Shown in pieces: positions 17,701 to 25,724 of a stretch of DNA of 41,235 nt. Source of the stretch: a virus; IMG/VR virus record IMGVR_UViG_3300025655_000088, positions 1 through 41,235 of that record; one strand, given 5' to 3'. A program made the position numbers and the translations under genes. The notes beneath the pieces are model-generated. The model saw only the letters and a program-made list of their open reading frames with translations, did no database searches and was not told where the DNA came from. Each line of letters starts with the position of its first letter. Position 1 is the stretch's first letter.

Positions 17701-18548
17701 TTCCAACTACCATCAGGAGATATAGCTTCACCACTACGTAATGAAGGTAGGTTAGCTAAGTTACTCTTGTAAGTATCTGACTTAGACTTCCCTGCATTTT
17801 GTAGGTATTCGGAGCCTGTAGCTGTTCCAAGGATGTCAAGAGCATTCCATGCACCTTGAACCATACCCTGATAACCGGATGACAATCCCGTTTTAAAGTT
17901 GCTACGAGCCTCACCTTTGTAAGTCTCGTCAGGGGAGATATATGCAGCACCAGCGTACCTGTCACTATCACCACGAGCATCAAGAGAAGCGCCATACTGT
18001 GCTGCAGTATTTGCATATGGCTTTGCTTCCATAGGTACGCGATTACGATCGTAATTTAATGCGTCACGCATCGCAGTCGCAATATTTGTTGGAGCGTGAT
18101 TTGAAATATCACGATCACGATATAAGTCAGCTACAGCTATTCCAGTCTGTTGCTGTTGTGTCGGCATGAGGCTATCAGCTAAACGATTCTGTAATAGGTA
18201 GTCACTTAATGACTCACCCTTCTCGTTCACCAGATCACCAAGCTCCCGTTGGTACTTGTCCTTCTCTCCCGAGAATTTAGGAATAGTAAACCCGTTATCT
18301 TGGATAGCCCTACGGACTATTTGCTGTTGTGTATCAGCACCGTACTCTGCAGGACGGAAAGACTCGACAGTGTTCCCTGCCTTTTGAGTCTCATATGTGT
18401 TTACGCCTTTTAAACGTAAAGTCCTACCATCAGAAAGCCCAAAGGTATCTCCGTCCTTAGAGTAGATGCCTCCGGGTAGTAAGAAACCAGAGGTATCTGC
18501 AGGATCAAAACCTTCAGCGGTCAATGTTTGATCAAAAATATTATCCAT
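14745..18548 (-). CDS. Large internal virion / ejection protein with N-terminal SNase-like nuclease domain (1267 aa)
   Basis: Residues about 28-115 match the staphylococcal nuclease (TNase) fold: DGDT (D34 = D21), L-R45-L-K-G-V-N-T-Y-E53 (R45 = R35, T51 = T41, E53 = E43; N50 replaces D40) and DKYQR101 (R101 = R87). The three main catalytic residues are kept. The remaining ~1100 residues resemble T7 gp15/gp16-type channel proteins: a long hydrophobic Ala-rich segment (about 291-332), helical stretches, NRPKFYSDPYLQLFTQFQGY near the C-terminus and another hydrophobic stretch (about 1137-1155). It is expected to be ejected with the genome and to line a channel across the envelope. The gene abuts the next one (stop next to start). 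The ejection role is inferred from size and context. Confidence 0.75.
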   Translation of the reverse strand: MDNIFDQTLTAEGFDPADTSGFLLPGGIYSKDGDTFGLSDGRTLRLKGVNTYETQKAGNTVESFRPAEYGADTQQQIVRRAIQDNGFTIPKFSGEKDKYQRELGDLVNEKGESLSDYLLQNRLADSLMPTQQQQTGIAVADLYRDRDISNHAPTNIATAMRDALNYDRNRVPMEAKPYANTAAQYGASLDARGDSDRYAGAAYISPDETYKGEARSNFKTGLSSGYQGMVQGAWNALDILGTATGSEYLQNAGKSKSDTYKSNLANLPSLRSGEAISPDGSWNLNSLSEVADYMLGTAASSAPQMMLSVAATLAAPMTMGTSLAIPAIIYAGQTWEGQGEKKDVSWAVGSGILQSLVEAIGISKVTGSILSKATQKEVIEQMVKKGYTQEAAERTIVNKIQEGLKDVAEASALASQLSARKVGKAVVSGVVNEAPEEMIQEATQYFGEKKGIALPDDPYEMIKLKNRIINAGVGGAVLGGTFGGAGRVMRNAVTANPNATPQSSDTEFRQNMMNTFGKVETARGMIEDAESDQTPGGEPTLEELSRAEGFKRQASGAIGKISSFFKDKGLGGLFGKWSSNLAGSDSHAGGYSAALWTLLGANRAFNGGSIEEQQSHIAQELQNTFGSVDEVKRAFKGLPISNISSILSSSEVKQALLSLLGAKHAENAATVDSAVLSHGSGLDTLLGKHAEHKEAITKYADKIDSLINAYNSRTGSKLTPEQFLEMKPVNKSAIDRNPSEFASLLVKHLGITQAEAQETVARLINDTSVNYLTDPFDDLFDAATRPNSAIVKDNIEAILNDPKHAGVFGKFLNQDVLENAYSLAAQGAAKYVNKHLIGNDGSKLATLIQAAVSNGELSSERASFVAHELKDWVAMRRGTYHEITNVYAKGALSCINFLSTVSSLPLAAISSTVEFAQIYRNLNLPQSIKATQALLKGFVAEAAGVFTALGGKETKVNQDYHEALFAGGFQGKGDIGRRNDIVTGYFSKWTEGFFKLTGLTSITNITRFAKMSIGADAITNWVKTVQQDDPQNPSQAAKDAREHLVRVGVNIEYLLSVDMQSEAHEARVMHEIQQGTHNFVIEAVIQPSKMNRPKFYSDPYLQLFTQFQGYTSAFTANVLPRLIKDIQKNGSQDQVNAAATIAMGMALTYFALACKDMIKYGQTPPEWLKEEKRFQRFIGQTGILGSGQRIWDTVSSVLPPSKQNQSVLQKAYSQVSDQAPALAYINKINDALSAQPGSKTKAAVRTIPVFGTSPAFAKYVQQELGDY

Positions 18549-18566
18549 AATACCCCTTAGTTTAGT

Positions 18567-21278
18567 TTATTTTAAATTACCCATTACATATCGGTAGAAG
18601 CCTGTTTCAGCATCGCCTTCGTTAGAGTATTTCTGTTGTAAAGCTTTATTACTATTGTATGTTTCGTACATAGCTTTTAACTTAACATTCTTCTTCTGTT
18701 CAAGATCAGAACCATTCACTGGCTTATCAGTCTTAATGACAGCACCTTTAAGTGCATTCTCCAGATCGACAATCTTTCCGGGATTCATTGGTTTACCAGT
18801 ACCTAAATCAAATGCCGTAGATGGCACACCAGATTTACCTACTAGCATAGCCTTAGCTAAGAACGGTTCAAATGAAACGACCTTACCACCTGATGCCTTA
18901 TGTGAGAGAGTCATATCCTCCAAAGCAACTTGAGCAACACCTTTCATGGAGTTCCTTAAGCTAGCGTCTGTAGGGTCAAAGTCTCGCGCCTTCATAAATG
19001 CCGCTGTTTGTTGTTCTATCTTAGATAGTGTAGGCAAACCTTGCAATTTAGGATTTGATTGTCCTTTGATAAGCTCACCGCCGTACTCCTGATCAAAGTG
19101 ATCTTTAGCAGTCTCACGGATATCCTTGTTGAGATCAGCCATACGCTGTACTTTAGCTTCTGGACTATGAACTGTTTTGTCATACTCAGAAACCTTAATA
19201 CCATTAAGAGTTTCACCATTAAACACATGACCATTGTAAGTCCACTCAGTACCGTCTTTGTTCTTACCGGAGACAACATTCTCCTTAGTCAAAACAATTT
19301 CTTTACCTTTTAGTGGGCCTTCTTCAGTAACCACCATGCGCTTGGTATCACCCGTAGGTTTACGTTGCGTAGTACGTGGCCCAAGTAATGTTGAATCCTT
19401 ACCACCACTATCCAGAAATTTAGTAATGCCCTCCGCGCTATAACCTTGGCCCATTAGGTTGTTGATCATAACTTTACGTTCACTTGCATCTTGCGCTTTT
19501 GTAGCACGGGCTTCCAGAGCTTGTTCTTTATCACGAGCATCTACTTGTTGGAGGGTATCCTTAGCAGCATAGCGGAGTGACCCACCAACAGAGCCACCAG
19601 TAAGCATACCGCCAGCACCAATAACTGCGAACCTAGTTAAGTCCTTAGCATTGAACAATCCTGTTTTTCCAAACAAGTTGGATAAGAAGCTCTGCATGAA
19701 GGTCTTTTGTTCTTCAGGTGGAAGATCCTTAGCCTGTTCTTTTGCTGCTTCAATAGCGGGTGCAGATTGTTGAGCAAAGCTTGAAAGAATAGAGTCTCTT
19801 TCTTGAGGACTAACTGTAACGGTAGACTCAGGGCTAGCAGGTGGAACCTCCTCATCACTTACGGGATTAGAAGGTAACTTAGGAATACCCACGTTAGGGT
19901 CTAGTCTGGTATTGTCATCCCAACCCATCACAGGAACCTTCTTAAGGTCATCTGAGAACTTAATTAAACGACCTTCAGCATCGAACTGAGGTGGTGGTGT
20001 TGGTGCTCCCGAAGCTTGTTTTTGTTGAGTAACAGTTTCCATTCTTGGTTTAGGTACTGGCTGATCAATTTGGCTGTAGGTTCCTGTTGGATTACCCATA
20101 GCATCCATGTCAGGAACACTAAGACTGGTAGCTGCTTGATCCATAGTTGGAACAGACTTACCAGCATTCTGAGCCATCTTCTTAGCGTTAGAAGCTTGGA
20201 AGTCAGCAACAGTCATGTTTTTAAGATCAGGGTTTGCAGCCATAACACGACCCGGTAATATTTGAGCTAAGGGGGTGCTTGGGTCAGTAGACATCACTTT
20301 AGTAAAGTCAGGCACACCTAGTCGATGAGCGCCATACATGTTAGCATTGCTGGTAGGAATCTTAGCTTTAGACAAGGAAGCAGCAGCCTCATTGTTATAG
20401 TCATTTAAAGCAGCAGTTTGATTTGAAGCGTTATAGAACTCTGGAGATCCGAATTCAACATTAGCATACGAAGATGATGGGTTGTTTTGACGTAAACCAT
20501 TCCAAGTATCTTTAACAAACTGAGCACGACCTGAAGCCGATGAGAGTTTATTCTTTGCGTAATCATCACCACTAGACTCAGCACCAAAGGTTCTCTTGTT
20601 GTAGTCATCCCACTGTCCTGTTTGAGCAACAAACGAGGGATCGCCTAAACCTGAGTATGAGTTGGGTGTATCATCATTCCAACCACTTAAACCGGAGTAT
20701 GAGTTGGGTGTATCATCATCCCAACCACCTACATCAGTACTACCTAAGGCGTAACCCGGCTGCGGGGGTGCGTTAGTTCTATTCACTGTACGGACATCCT
20801 TAAGTGTGGGTACTGAGGTAGTACCGTTTGCAAATGCCGTGTATGGTGTGTCCTGTCGTGCATGTGAACCTAGTTCAGCAGAGCCTACAGAAGATACACC
20901 ATTAGCGTATCCCTCACCACGACCTTCAGCGACAAGGCGTTGAATGATTTCTTTGTTATCAGGGTTCTGTGCAGCAGACTTAGGAATAACCGCTTCACCG
21001 GGAGTTAGCATAGCAGGAATAGTATCCGACTTAGCGACAGGGTGAGCTAGCTCTTTTTGATGTGTCTTAGCACCTAAAGGAGAACCACTCATTTTAACTT
21101 CGTGTAACTGCTCTTTGTGATTGAGACCTTGCCCCGCCTTAGCTCGGGCTTCCTCTAGCTTAATTTCGTGAAGTTCCTCCTTACGGGACTCATCACGATC
21201 CATCTTAATATCCTCACGGCGTTGTTGCCCTTGATGCTTAAGATTTTCTCTGTGTTGTTTCAAGGACAATGGCCCCAT
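18567..21278 (-). CDS. Virion-associated lytic transglycosylase-type protein (903 aa)
   Basis: Residues about 225-365 look like an SLT-type peptidoglycan lytic transglycosylase: FGAESSG (E234 as catalytic acid), SSASGRAQFVKDTW, then MYGAHRLGVPDF and PLAQILPGR. These match the order seen in phage tail lysozymes. The N-terminus is highly charged and helical (1-60) and is followed by SDTIPAMLTPGEAVIPKSAA (84-103), a motif common in large phage structural proteins. A 14-residue tandem repeat (GWDDDTPNSYSGL) lies near 185-211. The rest is low complexity with no clear domain. It probably opens the cell wall locally during genome entry, the job of T7 gp16's N-terminus. It lies next to the other giant ejection proteins. 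Confidence 0.75.
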   Translation of the reverse strand: MGPLSLKQHRENLKHQGQQRREDIKMDRDESRKEELHEIKLEEARAKAGQGLNHKEQLHEVKMSGSPLGAKTHQKELAHPVAKSDTIPAMLTPGEAVIPKSAAQNPDNKEIIQRLVAEGRGEGYANGVSSVGSAELGSHARQDTPYTAFANGTTSVPTLKDVRTVNRTNAPPQPGYALGSTDVGGWDDDTPNSYSGLSGWNDDTPNSYSGLGDPSFVAQTGQWDDYNKRTFGAESSGDDYAKNKLSSASGRAQFVKDTWNGLRQNNPSSSYANVEFGSPEFYNASNQTAALNDYNNEAAASLSKAKIPTSNANMYGAHRLGVPDFTKVMSTDPSTPLAQILPGRVMAANPDLKNMTVADFQASNAKKMAQNAGKSVPTMDQAATSLSVPDMDAMGNPTGTYSQIDQPVPKPRMETVTQQKQASGAPTPPPQFDAEGRLIKFSDDLKKVPVMGWDDNTRLDPNVGIPKLPSNPVSDEEVPPASPESTVTVSPQERDSILSSFAQQSAPAIEAAKEQAKDLPPEEQKTFMQSFLSNLFGKTGLFNAKDLTRFAVIGAGGMLTGGSVGGSLRYAAKDTLQQVDARDKEQALEARATKAQDASERKVMINNLMGQGYSAEGITKFLDSGGKDSTLLGPRTTQRKPTGDTKRMVVTEEGPLKGKEIVLTKENVVSGKNKDGTEWTYNGHVFNGETLNGIKVSEYDKTVHSPEAKVQRMADLNKDIRETAKDHFDQEYGGELIKGQSNPKLQGLPTLSKIEQQTAAFMKARDFDPTDASLRNSMKGVAQVALEDMTLSHKASGGKVVSFEPFLAKAMLVGKSGVPSTAFDLGTGKPMNPGKIVDLENALKGAVIKTDKPVNGSDLEQKKNVKLKAMYETYNSNKALQQKYSNEGDAETGFYRYVMGNLK
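20653..20730. repeat. Tandem 42-bp in-frame repeat inside the transglycosylase gene
   Basis: A 36-bp block starting GAGTATGAGTTGGGTGTATC at 20653 recurs at 20695 with two C/T differences. The 42-bp period keeps the reading frame and encodes two copies of a W-(D/N)-D-D-T-P-N-S-Y-S-G-L segment. It looks like a recent duplication in a linker region. Confidence 0.85.
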
Positions 21279-21290
21279 ATTAATTTCTCC

Positions 21291-21956
21291 TTACCAAAGT
21301 TTAAACGTTTTTCCTAGGCTGTAACCAGCTAAGGCCCAACCTACAGGGCCACCCATTAATTCAGCAGCTGCAGTCCCCATACCACCAAGACCCCCTAATG
21401 CACTTAGTGCTTCAGGGGCTGCAGCAGTAGCAGCACTACCAACAGCTTCAGCTATCGGAGCAGCTGCTGCAAGACCTGCTTCAGCTGTAGGGAGCGCGGC
21501 AGCACTTAAAGCCTCAGCACCTAAAGCCTCAGCACCCAATGGTGCAGACAATGTTTGTGGTAAAGCTGCGATCTCCTCTGTTTGAATTGCTGAAGCGACA
21601 GATGTACTATTGGGTACCGCAGCACCATTAAAAGTAGTACCTACTGATGTGCCAGCGTTCTCAATAGGTACCGGCCCCATTGGGCCAGCTCCTTGAGCTA
21701 CTTGACCTAGTGGCCCACGACCAGCGGCATCTCTGCCAAAAGTAGGTAGTTTATTTTCAACATACTTTTCTGCTTTGCCCATAGCTCTGTTTTTAGCCAT
21801 ACCACCAATTTGCTCGGTAAGGCCGGGTTCCCCTTTCATTAAACCAGCTTGATGTACTGGAGGGGCTTGTTCTTGTTGCATCGGGGGTAGCGTATTACCT
21901 ACTGCTCGTTGTTGTGGCTGTTCATTAGTCCATGCCCAAGGGTCTTGATTATTCAT
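21291..21956 (-). CDS. Ala/Gly-rich virion protein, putative ejection-complex component (221 aa)
   Basis: The start ATG at 21956 overlaps the stop of the preceding gene by 1 nt. The N-terminal third is Pro/Gln-rich (NNQDPWAWTNEQPQQR), the middle is Gly-rich, and the C-terminal 90 residues are an Ala/Gly/Leu-rich, weakly hydrophobic stretch (GALGGLGGMGTAAAELMGG) that could insert into a membrane. It sits where T7 encodes gp14, which forms the outer-membrane part of the ejection channel, and that is my best guess. I see no direct family motif. Confidence 0.55.
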   Translation of the reverse strand: MNNQDPWAWTNEQPQQRAVGNTLPPMQQEQAPPVHQAGLMKGEPGLTEQIGGMAKNRAMGKAEKYVENKLPTFGRDAAGRGPLGQVAQGAGPMGPVPIENAGTSVGTTFNGAAVPNSTSVASAIQTEEIAALPQTLSAPLGAEALGAEALSAAALPTAEAGLAAAAPIAEAVGSAATAAAPEALSALGGLGGMGTAAAELMGGPVGWALAGYSLGKTFKLW

Positions 21957-22603
21957 TATTTACCTCCCCCACCACCGCCACCACCATCACCAGCGGCAGC
22001 ACCGCTAGTACCATCACCATCAGTGCCATCGTTACCGCTCCCAACAGTCCCGCCAATGCCATCCGCATCAGCAGAAGCATCAGAAGTACTAGATGCTGAT
22101 CCGTCACCAAACCCACCACCCATAGCAGCGGTAGTCCCGCCACCATCCGCAGCTTGGCCAGCACCAATAGTACCTAGTCCAATACCTTCTGTACTTAATG
22201 CCTCTGCCGCTGCTGCAGGACTCATAGTTGACATGTCTACTACAGGTGCGAGTGACAAAGGTGAAGATTGCACACCCTGAGTACTTTGAGAGCCAAATGC
22301 GTCACCGCTACCAGCCCCTGATCCAAACGAACTCGAATAAGATGAACCCGTAAGAGGTGCTGCAAAGGTATTCGTAGCTTGCTGTGCTTGAAGTAATTCA
22401 GGGCTAAAGCCTAATGGTGAATATGATATGTTATTGCGACTAGGTAATCCTGTATTAACATTTGGGTTCATACCATGCCATGTACCACCTTGGGTAGAGA
22501 AGTCGCTACTGCCCCCTTTACCACCAGTAGCTGGTTGTTGCCCCTGTGTTTGTGTCAGCTGATCTGCAGCCCCACCGATCGCTTGACTTGCTGTTCCTGC
22601 CAT
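21956..22603 (-). CDS. Gly/Ser-rich low-complexity virion protein (215 aa)
   Basis: The sequence is dominated by Gly, Ser, Ala, Asp and Thr and ends in an unbroken run of nine Gly before a terminal Lys. A short more ordered part (NISYSPLGFSPELLQAQQ, about 59-76) resembles a helix. No catalytic or membrane motif. The long open frame, ribosome site (AGGAGACAT) and position between two other virion genes support expression. The polyglycine tail is also seen, shorter, at the end of the neighbouring 22629-23348 product (SGGGGK), which suggests related tails or recombination. Confidence 0.55.
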   Translation of the reverse strand: MAGTASQAIGGAADQLTQTQGQQPATGGKGGSSDFSTQGGTWHGMNPNVNTGLPSRNNISYSPLGFSPELLQAQQATNTFAAPLTGSSYSSSFGSGAGSGDAFGSQSTQGVQSSPLSLAPVVDMSTMSPAAAAEALSTEGIGLGTIGAGQAADGGGTTAAMGGGFGDGSASSTSDASADADGIGGTVGSGNDGTDGDGTSGAAAGDGGGGGGGGK

Positions 22604-22628
22604 TATATGTCTCCTTTATAATTCATAA

Positions 22629-23348
22629 TTACTTACCACCACCACCGCTTTGAACAGTAGAAGCTTGGTTACGACCCGGTTGTCCGTAGATCGTGGAAGC
22701 ATAACGTTGTAGACCCTGCCAAGGAGCGTCTAGTTGTTGTTGACTAATGGTTCGTTCTTGAGCGCCTAAATTAGCTAAAGCACTGGTAGAGCTTGAAGCT
22801 AAATTAGCTCCAGCATTAACAGATTGACCTAGCGCACCTTCAGCAGTCATCTTATTTTGGAAATTTTGTTGTGCAGCATCGCGATCAATACCAGCGAACT
22901 GCGCAGCAGTAGCAGCGTTCTGAGCGCCTTGAGCTACAGCTTGGCGACCTGAACCTAGGGTACCACTCGCGCCATATTGGTTTCCTAATGCTGCGGTTTT
23001 AGCACCAGCTTCAAGGATAGCTTTGTCTTTAAGAGCACCTGTGTCGTAGCCCCCTGACTGAGTGGCTGATGTTAAACGGCCTTGTTGTGCAGATAATGCG
23101 TCTAGCCCACTACCAGTAGTGCCAGCGATAGCATTAGCACCAGCGCCAAAAGCCATATCTTGTGCTTGTGAAGTACCAGCAACACGGCTTAAATCACCGC
23201 CACCGTAGATATTCTGAGTGCTACCTAACGTATTTTGAACATAAGGAACAGCCCAATCGGGTAATGTTGGTGTGTTAACAGTGCTAGAACTAGGGGAGCC
23301 GCCACCACCGCCGTAACGTTTAGTTACTTTTAATGTCTTATATTTCAT
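22629..23348 (-). CDS. Putative internal virion / DNA ejection protein (239 aa)
   Basis: A basic start (MKYKTLKVTKRYGGGGG) is followed by LPDWAVPYVQNTLG and long Ala/Gln/Gly helices with repeated NA-A-A and GA-A patterns (about 90-200), then a Gly tail. The pattern 'P-x-W-x-x-P-Y-V ... Y-G-x-G-x-L-x-S-G-R' is familiar from small structural proteins placed just before the big ejection proteins in many podoviruses. I infer membership of the ejection complex; no enzymatic residues are apparent. Confidence 0.6.
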   Translation of the reverse strand: MKYKTLKVTKRYGGGGGSPSSSTVNTPTLPDWAVPYVQNTLGSTQNIYGGGDLSRVAGTSQAQDMAFGAGANAIAGTTGSGLDALSAQQGRLTSATQSGGYDTGALKDKAILEAGAKTAALGNQYGASGTLGSGRQAVAQGAQNAATAAQFAGIDRDAAQQNFQNKMTAEGALGQSVNAGANLASSSTSALANLGAQERTISQQQLDAPWQGLQRYASTIYGQPGRNQASTVQSGGGGK

Positions 23349-23357
23349 TTTAATCCT

Positions 23358-23771
23358 TTACAAATCTTTTCTCATTACTGTGTATACCTCATGGAAACCC
23401 GGTACATACCTAGGAAGTACCTTAGCCCACCCAGGTCTACCCCATTGTTCAATTGCTTTACAACCCTCAGCTTTTGCAAAGGCTTCTACTATAGGAAACA
23501 TCTTGGATTGCTCCTCAAAGTCTGTTCCTGTGAATAGGATAATATGTAGGGTCTTATGTTGTGAGTAATACATAAACTCAGTTAAGCCAGCAGCTGTGAT
23601 CTTGTCGTCTTCCAAAATAACCCAGCACTGCGCATGTTTATTAAGGATCTTTTTCATATAGTCGGACATAGAGGATTCCCCTTGCCCCTTATCGTATGCC
23701 TGTTTAAACAGAGCACTGATAGTTGCCCAATGAGCAAGTGCATCATCGGGACTTATCATAATCATATTCAT
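23358..23771 (-). CDS. T7 gp13-like internal virion protein with GNAT-like fold (137 aa)
   Basis: Length (137) and position, between tail genes and ejection proteins, match T7 gp13. The sequence follows a GNAT-type order: a strand with QCWVILEDDKITAAGLTEF, a strand TLHIILFTGTDF, then helix and strand EAFAKAEGCKAIEQWGRPGW and YVPGFHEVYTVMRK. The acetyl-CoA pyrophosphate loop (Q/RxxGxG/A) is not evident, so it is probably structural or assembly-related rather than an acetyltransferase. Confidence 0.7.
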   Translation of the reverse strand: MNMIMISPDDALAHWATISALFKQAYDKGQGESSMSDYMKKILNKHAQCWVILEDDKITAAGLTEFMYYSQHKTLHIILFTGTDFEEQSKMFPIVEAFAKAEGCKAIEQWGRPGWAKVLPRYVPGFHEVYTVMRKDL

Positions 23772-23787
23772 AAAGATCCTTTTTAAG

Positions 23788-25722
23788 TTATCCTATTAGA
23801 GTTCGGAAAGCAGGAACAATCACTGTTCCAGCAGTTGTTCCCGGTAGGTTGGTGGTATTAAGCGTAATTGTAGCATCAGCCCAAAAGAAGAATCGTGCTT
23901 GTAACCCCTTGGGGAAATACTTTGTTAATGTAATAATCATCTGTGTAGCTGAATTATTTAGAAGCTCCTGAGACCTACCAGAGTTTTTAACTATTGTCCA
24001 CCCGGAGCCTGCATAGTTAGTTTCCCCATAGTAATACAATGTCTTATTGGAAGCCGACGCTGTGGCGTTTACTGTAATTGTAACGGTGTACGATTTACTT
24101 TCTAAAAACGTGTAGATACCTGTAGCTGAATCATATGTTATACCCGCAGCACCAGCGACAGTAGTAGCTGGTTTATATACAGTGGGTGTTGTCGGTAACG
24201 CAATACCAGATGCAGTATCTACTGTTTCGATATTGCTATGGTATACACCCCTCTCAACGTGAACATAGATTTTACCAACAGTGGAACTAATCGCAGTAGC
24301 ATAACCAACACGAATACTGTAGTTAGGCTGCAATGGTTCTACATTAGTAACACCACCTGCAGTAGTACCAGATAGATATAACGGTTGTCCTGCAGTGTAA
24401 GCACTTGTATCTACATTATTAATACTACCACCAACCCAAACAAGACCTCGTGTTCCATCAGGAATAGCAGCACCAGCTAACCCAATAGTAGCATCAGAGG
24501 TAGCAATGACGTCTGCTCTTGCAAGAGTTACTGCTGGAGTTATTCCTGATGCACCGCTGATGTATACTACTGCTCCAGCAGGAATAGTAGCACCTGTACC
24601 GTTGTAACAACGAGTCACAAGAACACGACCCATCTGAATAGGTAAGTTAGTTACTGTATCATAGTAGTTCAATGAGTCCTGATTCGTGTCATACCACACC
24701 CTACCTTCTAGGAAGGATGGCACTGCGATAGGGGTAAAGTCAATGTAATCCACACCAGTAGGGCGAACAGTATTTCCTTGTAGCTTCTGAATAGCCGTAA
24801 GAACAGTGTCAGTAGCCGTAATAGTTCCAGCGCCAGCAACATAGCCAGTAAGAACCTTGCTAATAACAGCTGAGTTAGTTACTGTAGCTGCGTTACCTAA
24901 TGATGTTACCTCGCCTGTTAAGTTGGCATTGGTTGTTACGTGTCCTGCAGTAAGGTTAGCAGCGGTACCTGTAATATTAGTTCCAACGAGAGCTGATGGG
25001 GTTCCCAAAGCAGGAGTTACTAGGGTAGGACTTGTTGCGAATACAGCAGCTCCCGAGCCAGTCTCATCGGTGAGTGCTGTTTTTAATTGTAAAGAAGTAA
25101 ATGAACCTAATGCAGTATCATTACCAACAGACGTAATTGCACCAGTCATATCTGCATTAGTTAGTACAGTCCCAGCGGTCAGACCATCAGCTATACCTGT
25201 GCAGAATGTTAAATCGCCCGCAAGTGGTGTTCCTAGGTTATTAGAAATATCTGTTAAGACTGAAACATTAATATCGTCGGCAGTCACAGTACCCATAAGT
25301 ACAGGTGAATCGAGGTCAATAGCAGCACCAGGGTCAATAATCCACTTATCTGTTGGTGCCGTAGTGCCAATATTGAATCGAACACTACGGTAGCCTACGT
25401 TAATTAGGTATAATTCTTTATTTGTACTAAAACCAGAGGGGTACGATGACCACAGATAATCGGTAGCAACAGTAGATTCACTTGAGGTAACTTTGTTAGA
25501 CACCCCCCAATAATATTTATTAGTAGGGTTATTACTCATACCTTCACCAGATAGCGTATCCGCATACTTAATCCAGAGGTACTGGTTAGAATACGTAATA
25601 ACATCACCGGAACCGGGAGGTACTGCTCTTTTAACATTAGTGCTACCGGATTCACTATCAGTATACACCTGGTACATCCAAGCATTTAGCGCTGGATCAT
25701 CAGTCTGTGGGGGTGCTTGCAT
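23788..25722 (-). CDS. Tail fibre / adhesin protein (644 aa)
   Basis: After a short N-terminal region (MQAPPQTDDPALNAWMYQVY) that presumably anchors to the tail, the middle (about 190-315) carries typical fibre repeats: TDETGSGAAVFATSPTLVTP, ALGTPSALVGTNITGTAANL, and a near-duplicated pair TNADMTGAITSVGN / TNANLTGEVTSLGN. The C-terminal ~300 residues are beta-rich with no visible chaperone/peptidase signature and would be the receptor-binding end. It follows the tail nozzle gene by 2 nt. Receptor unknown. Confidence 0.8.
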   Translation of the reverse strand: MQAPPQTDDPALNAWMYQVYTDSESGSTNVKRAVPPGSGDVITYSNQYLWIKYADTLSGEGMSNNPTNKYYWGVSNKVTSSESTVATDYLWSSYPSGFSTNKELYLINVGYRSVRFNIGTTAPTDKWIIDPGAAIDLDSPVLMGTVTADDINVSVLTDISNNLGTPLAGDLTFCTGIADGLTAGTVLTNADMTGAITSVGNDTALGSFTSLQLKTALTDETGSGAAVFATSPTLVTPALGTPSALVGTNITGTAANLTAGHVTTNANLTGEVTSLGNAATVTNSAVISKVLTGYVAGAGTITATDTVLTAIQKLQGNTVRPTGVDYIDFTPIAVPSFLEGRVWYDTNQDSLNYYDTVTNLPIQMGRVLVTRCYNGTGATIPAGAVVYISGASGITPAVTLARADVIATSDATIGLAGAAIPDGTRGLVWVGGSINNVDTSAYTAGQPLYLSGTTAGGVTNVEPLQPNYSIRVGYATAISSTVGKIYVHVERGVYHSNIETVDTASGIALPTTPTVYKPATTVAGAAGITYDSATGIYTFLESKSYTVTITVNATASASNKTLYYYGETNYAGSGWTIVKNSGRSQELLNNSATQMIITLTKYFPKGLQARFFFWADATITLNTTNLPGTTAGTVIVPAFRTLIG

Positions 25723-25724
25723 AG

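Noticed and set aside
20653-20730. Direct repeat considered as a CRISPR-like or origin repeat.
   Set aside because: Only two copies with a 6-bp interval, in frame within a coding region.
21909-22280. A Pro/Ser-rich + strand frame of 123 codons.
   Set aside because: It is the complement of polyglycine codons in the - strand virion gene, hence compositional.
24857-25393. A 178-codon + strand frame opposite the tail fibre gene.
   Set aside because: It mirrors the repetitive Thr/Ala/Gly codons of the fibre; product is low-complexity and no ribosome site or neighbouring + strand gene supports it.
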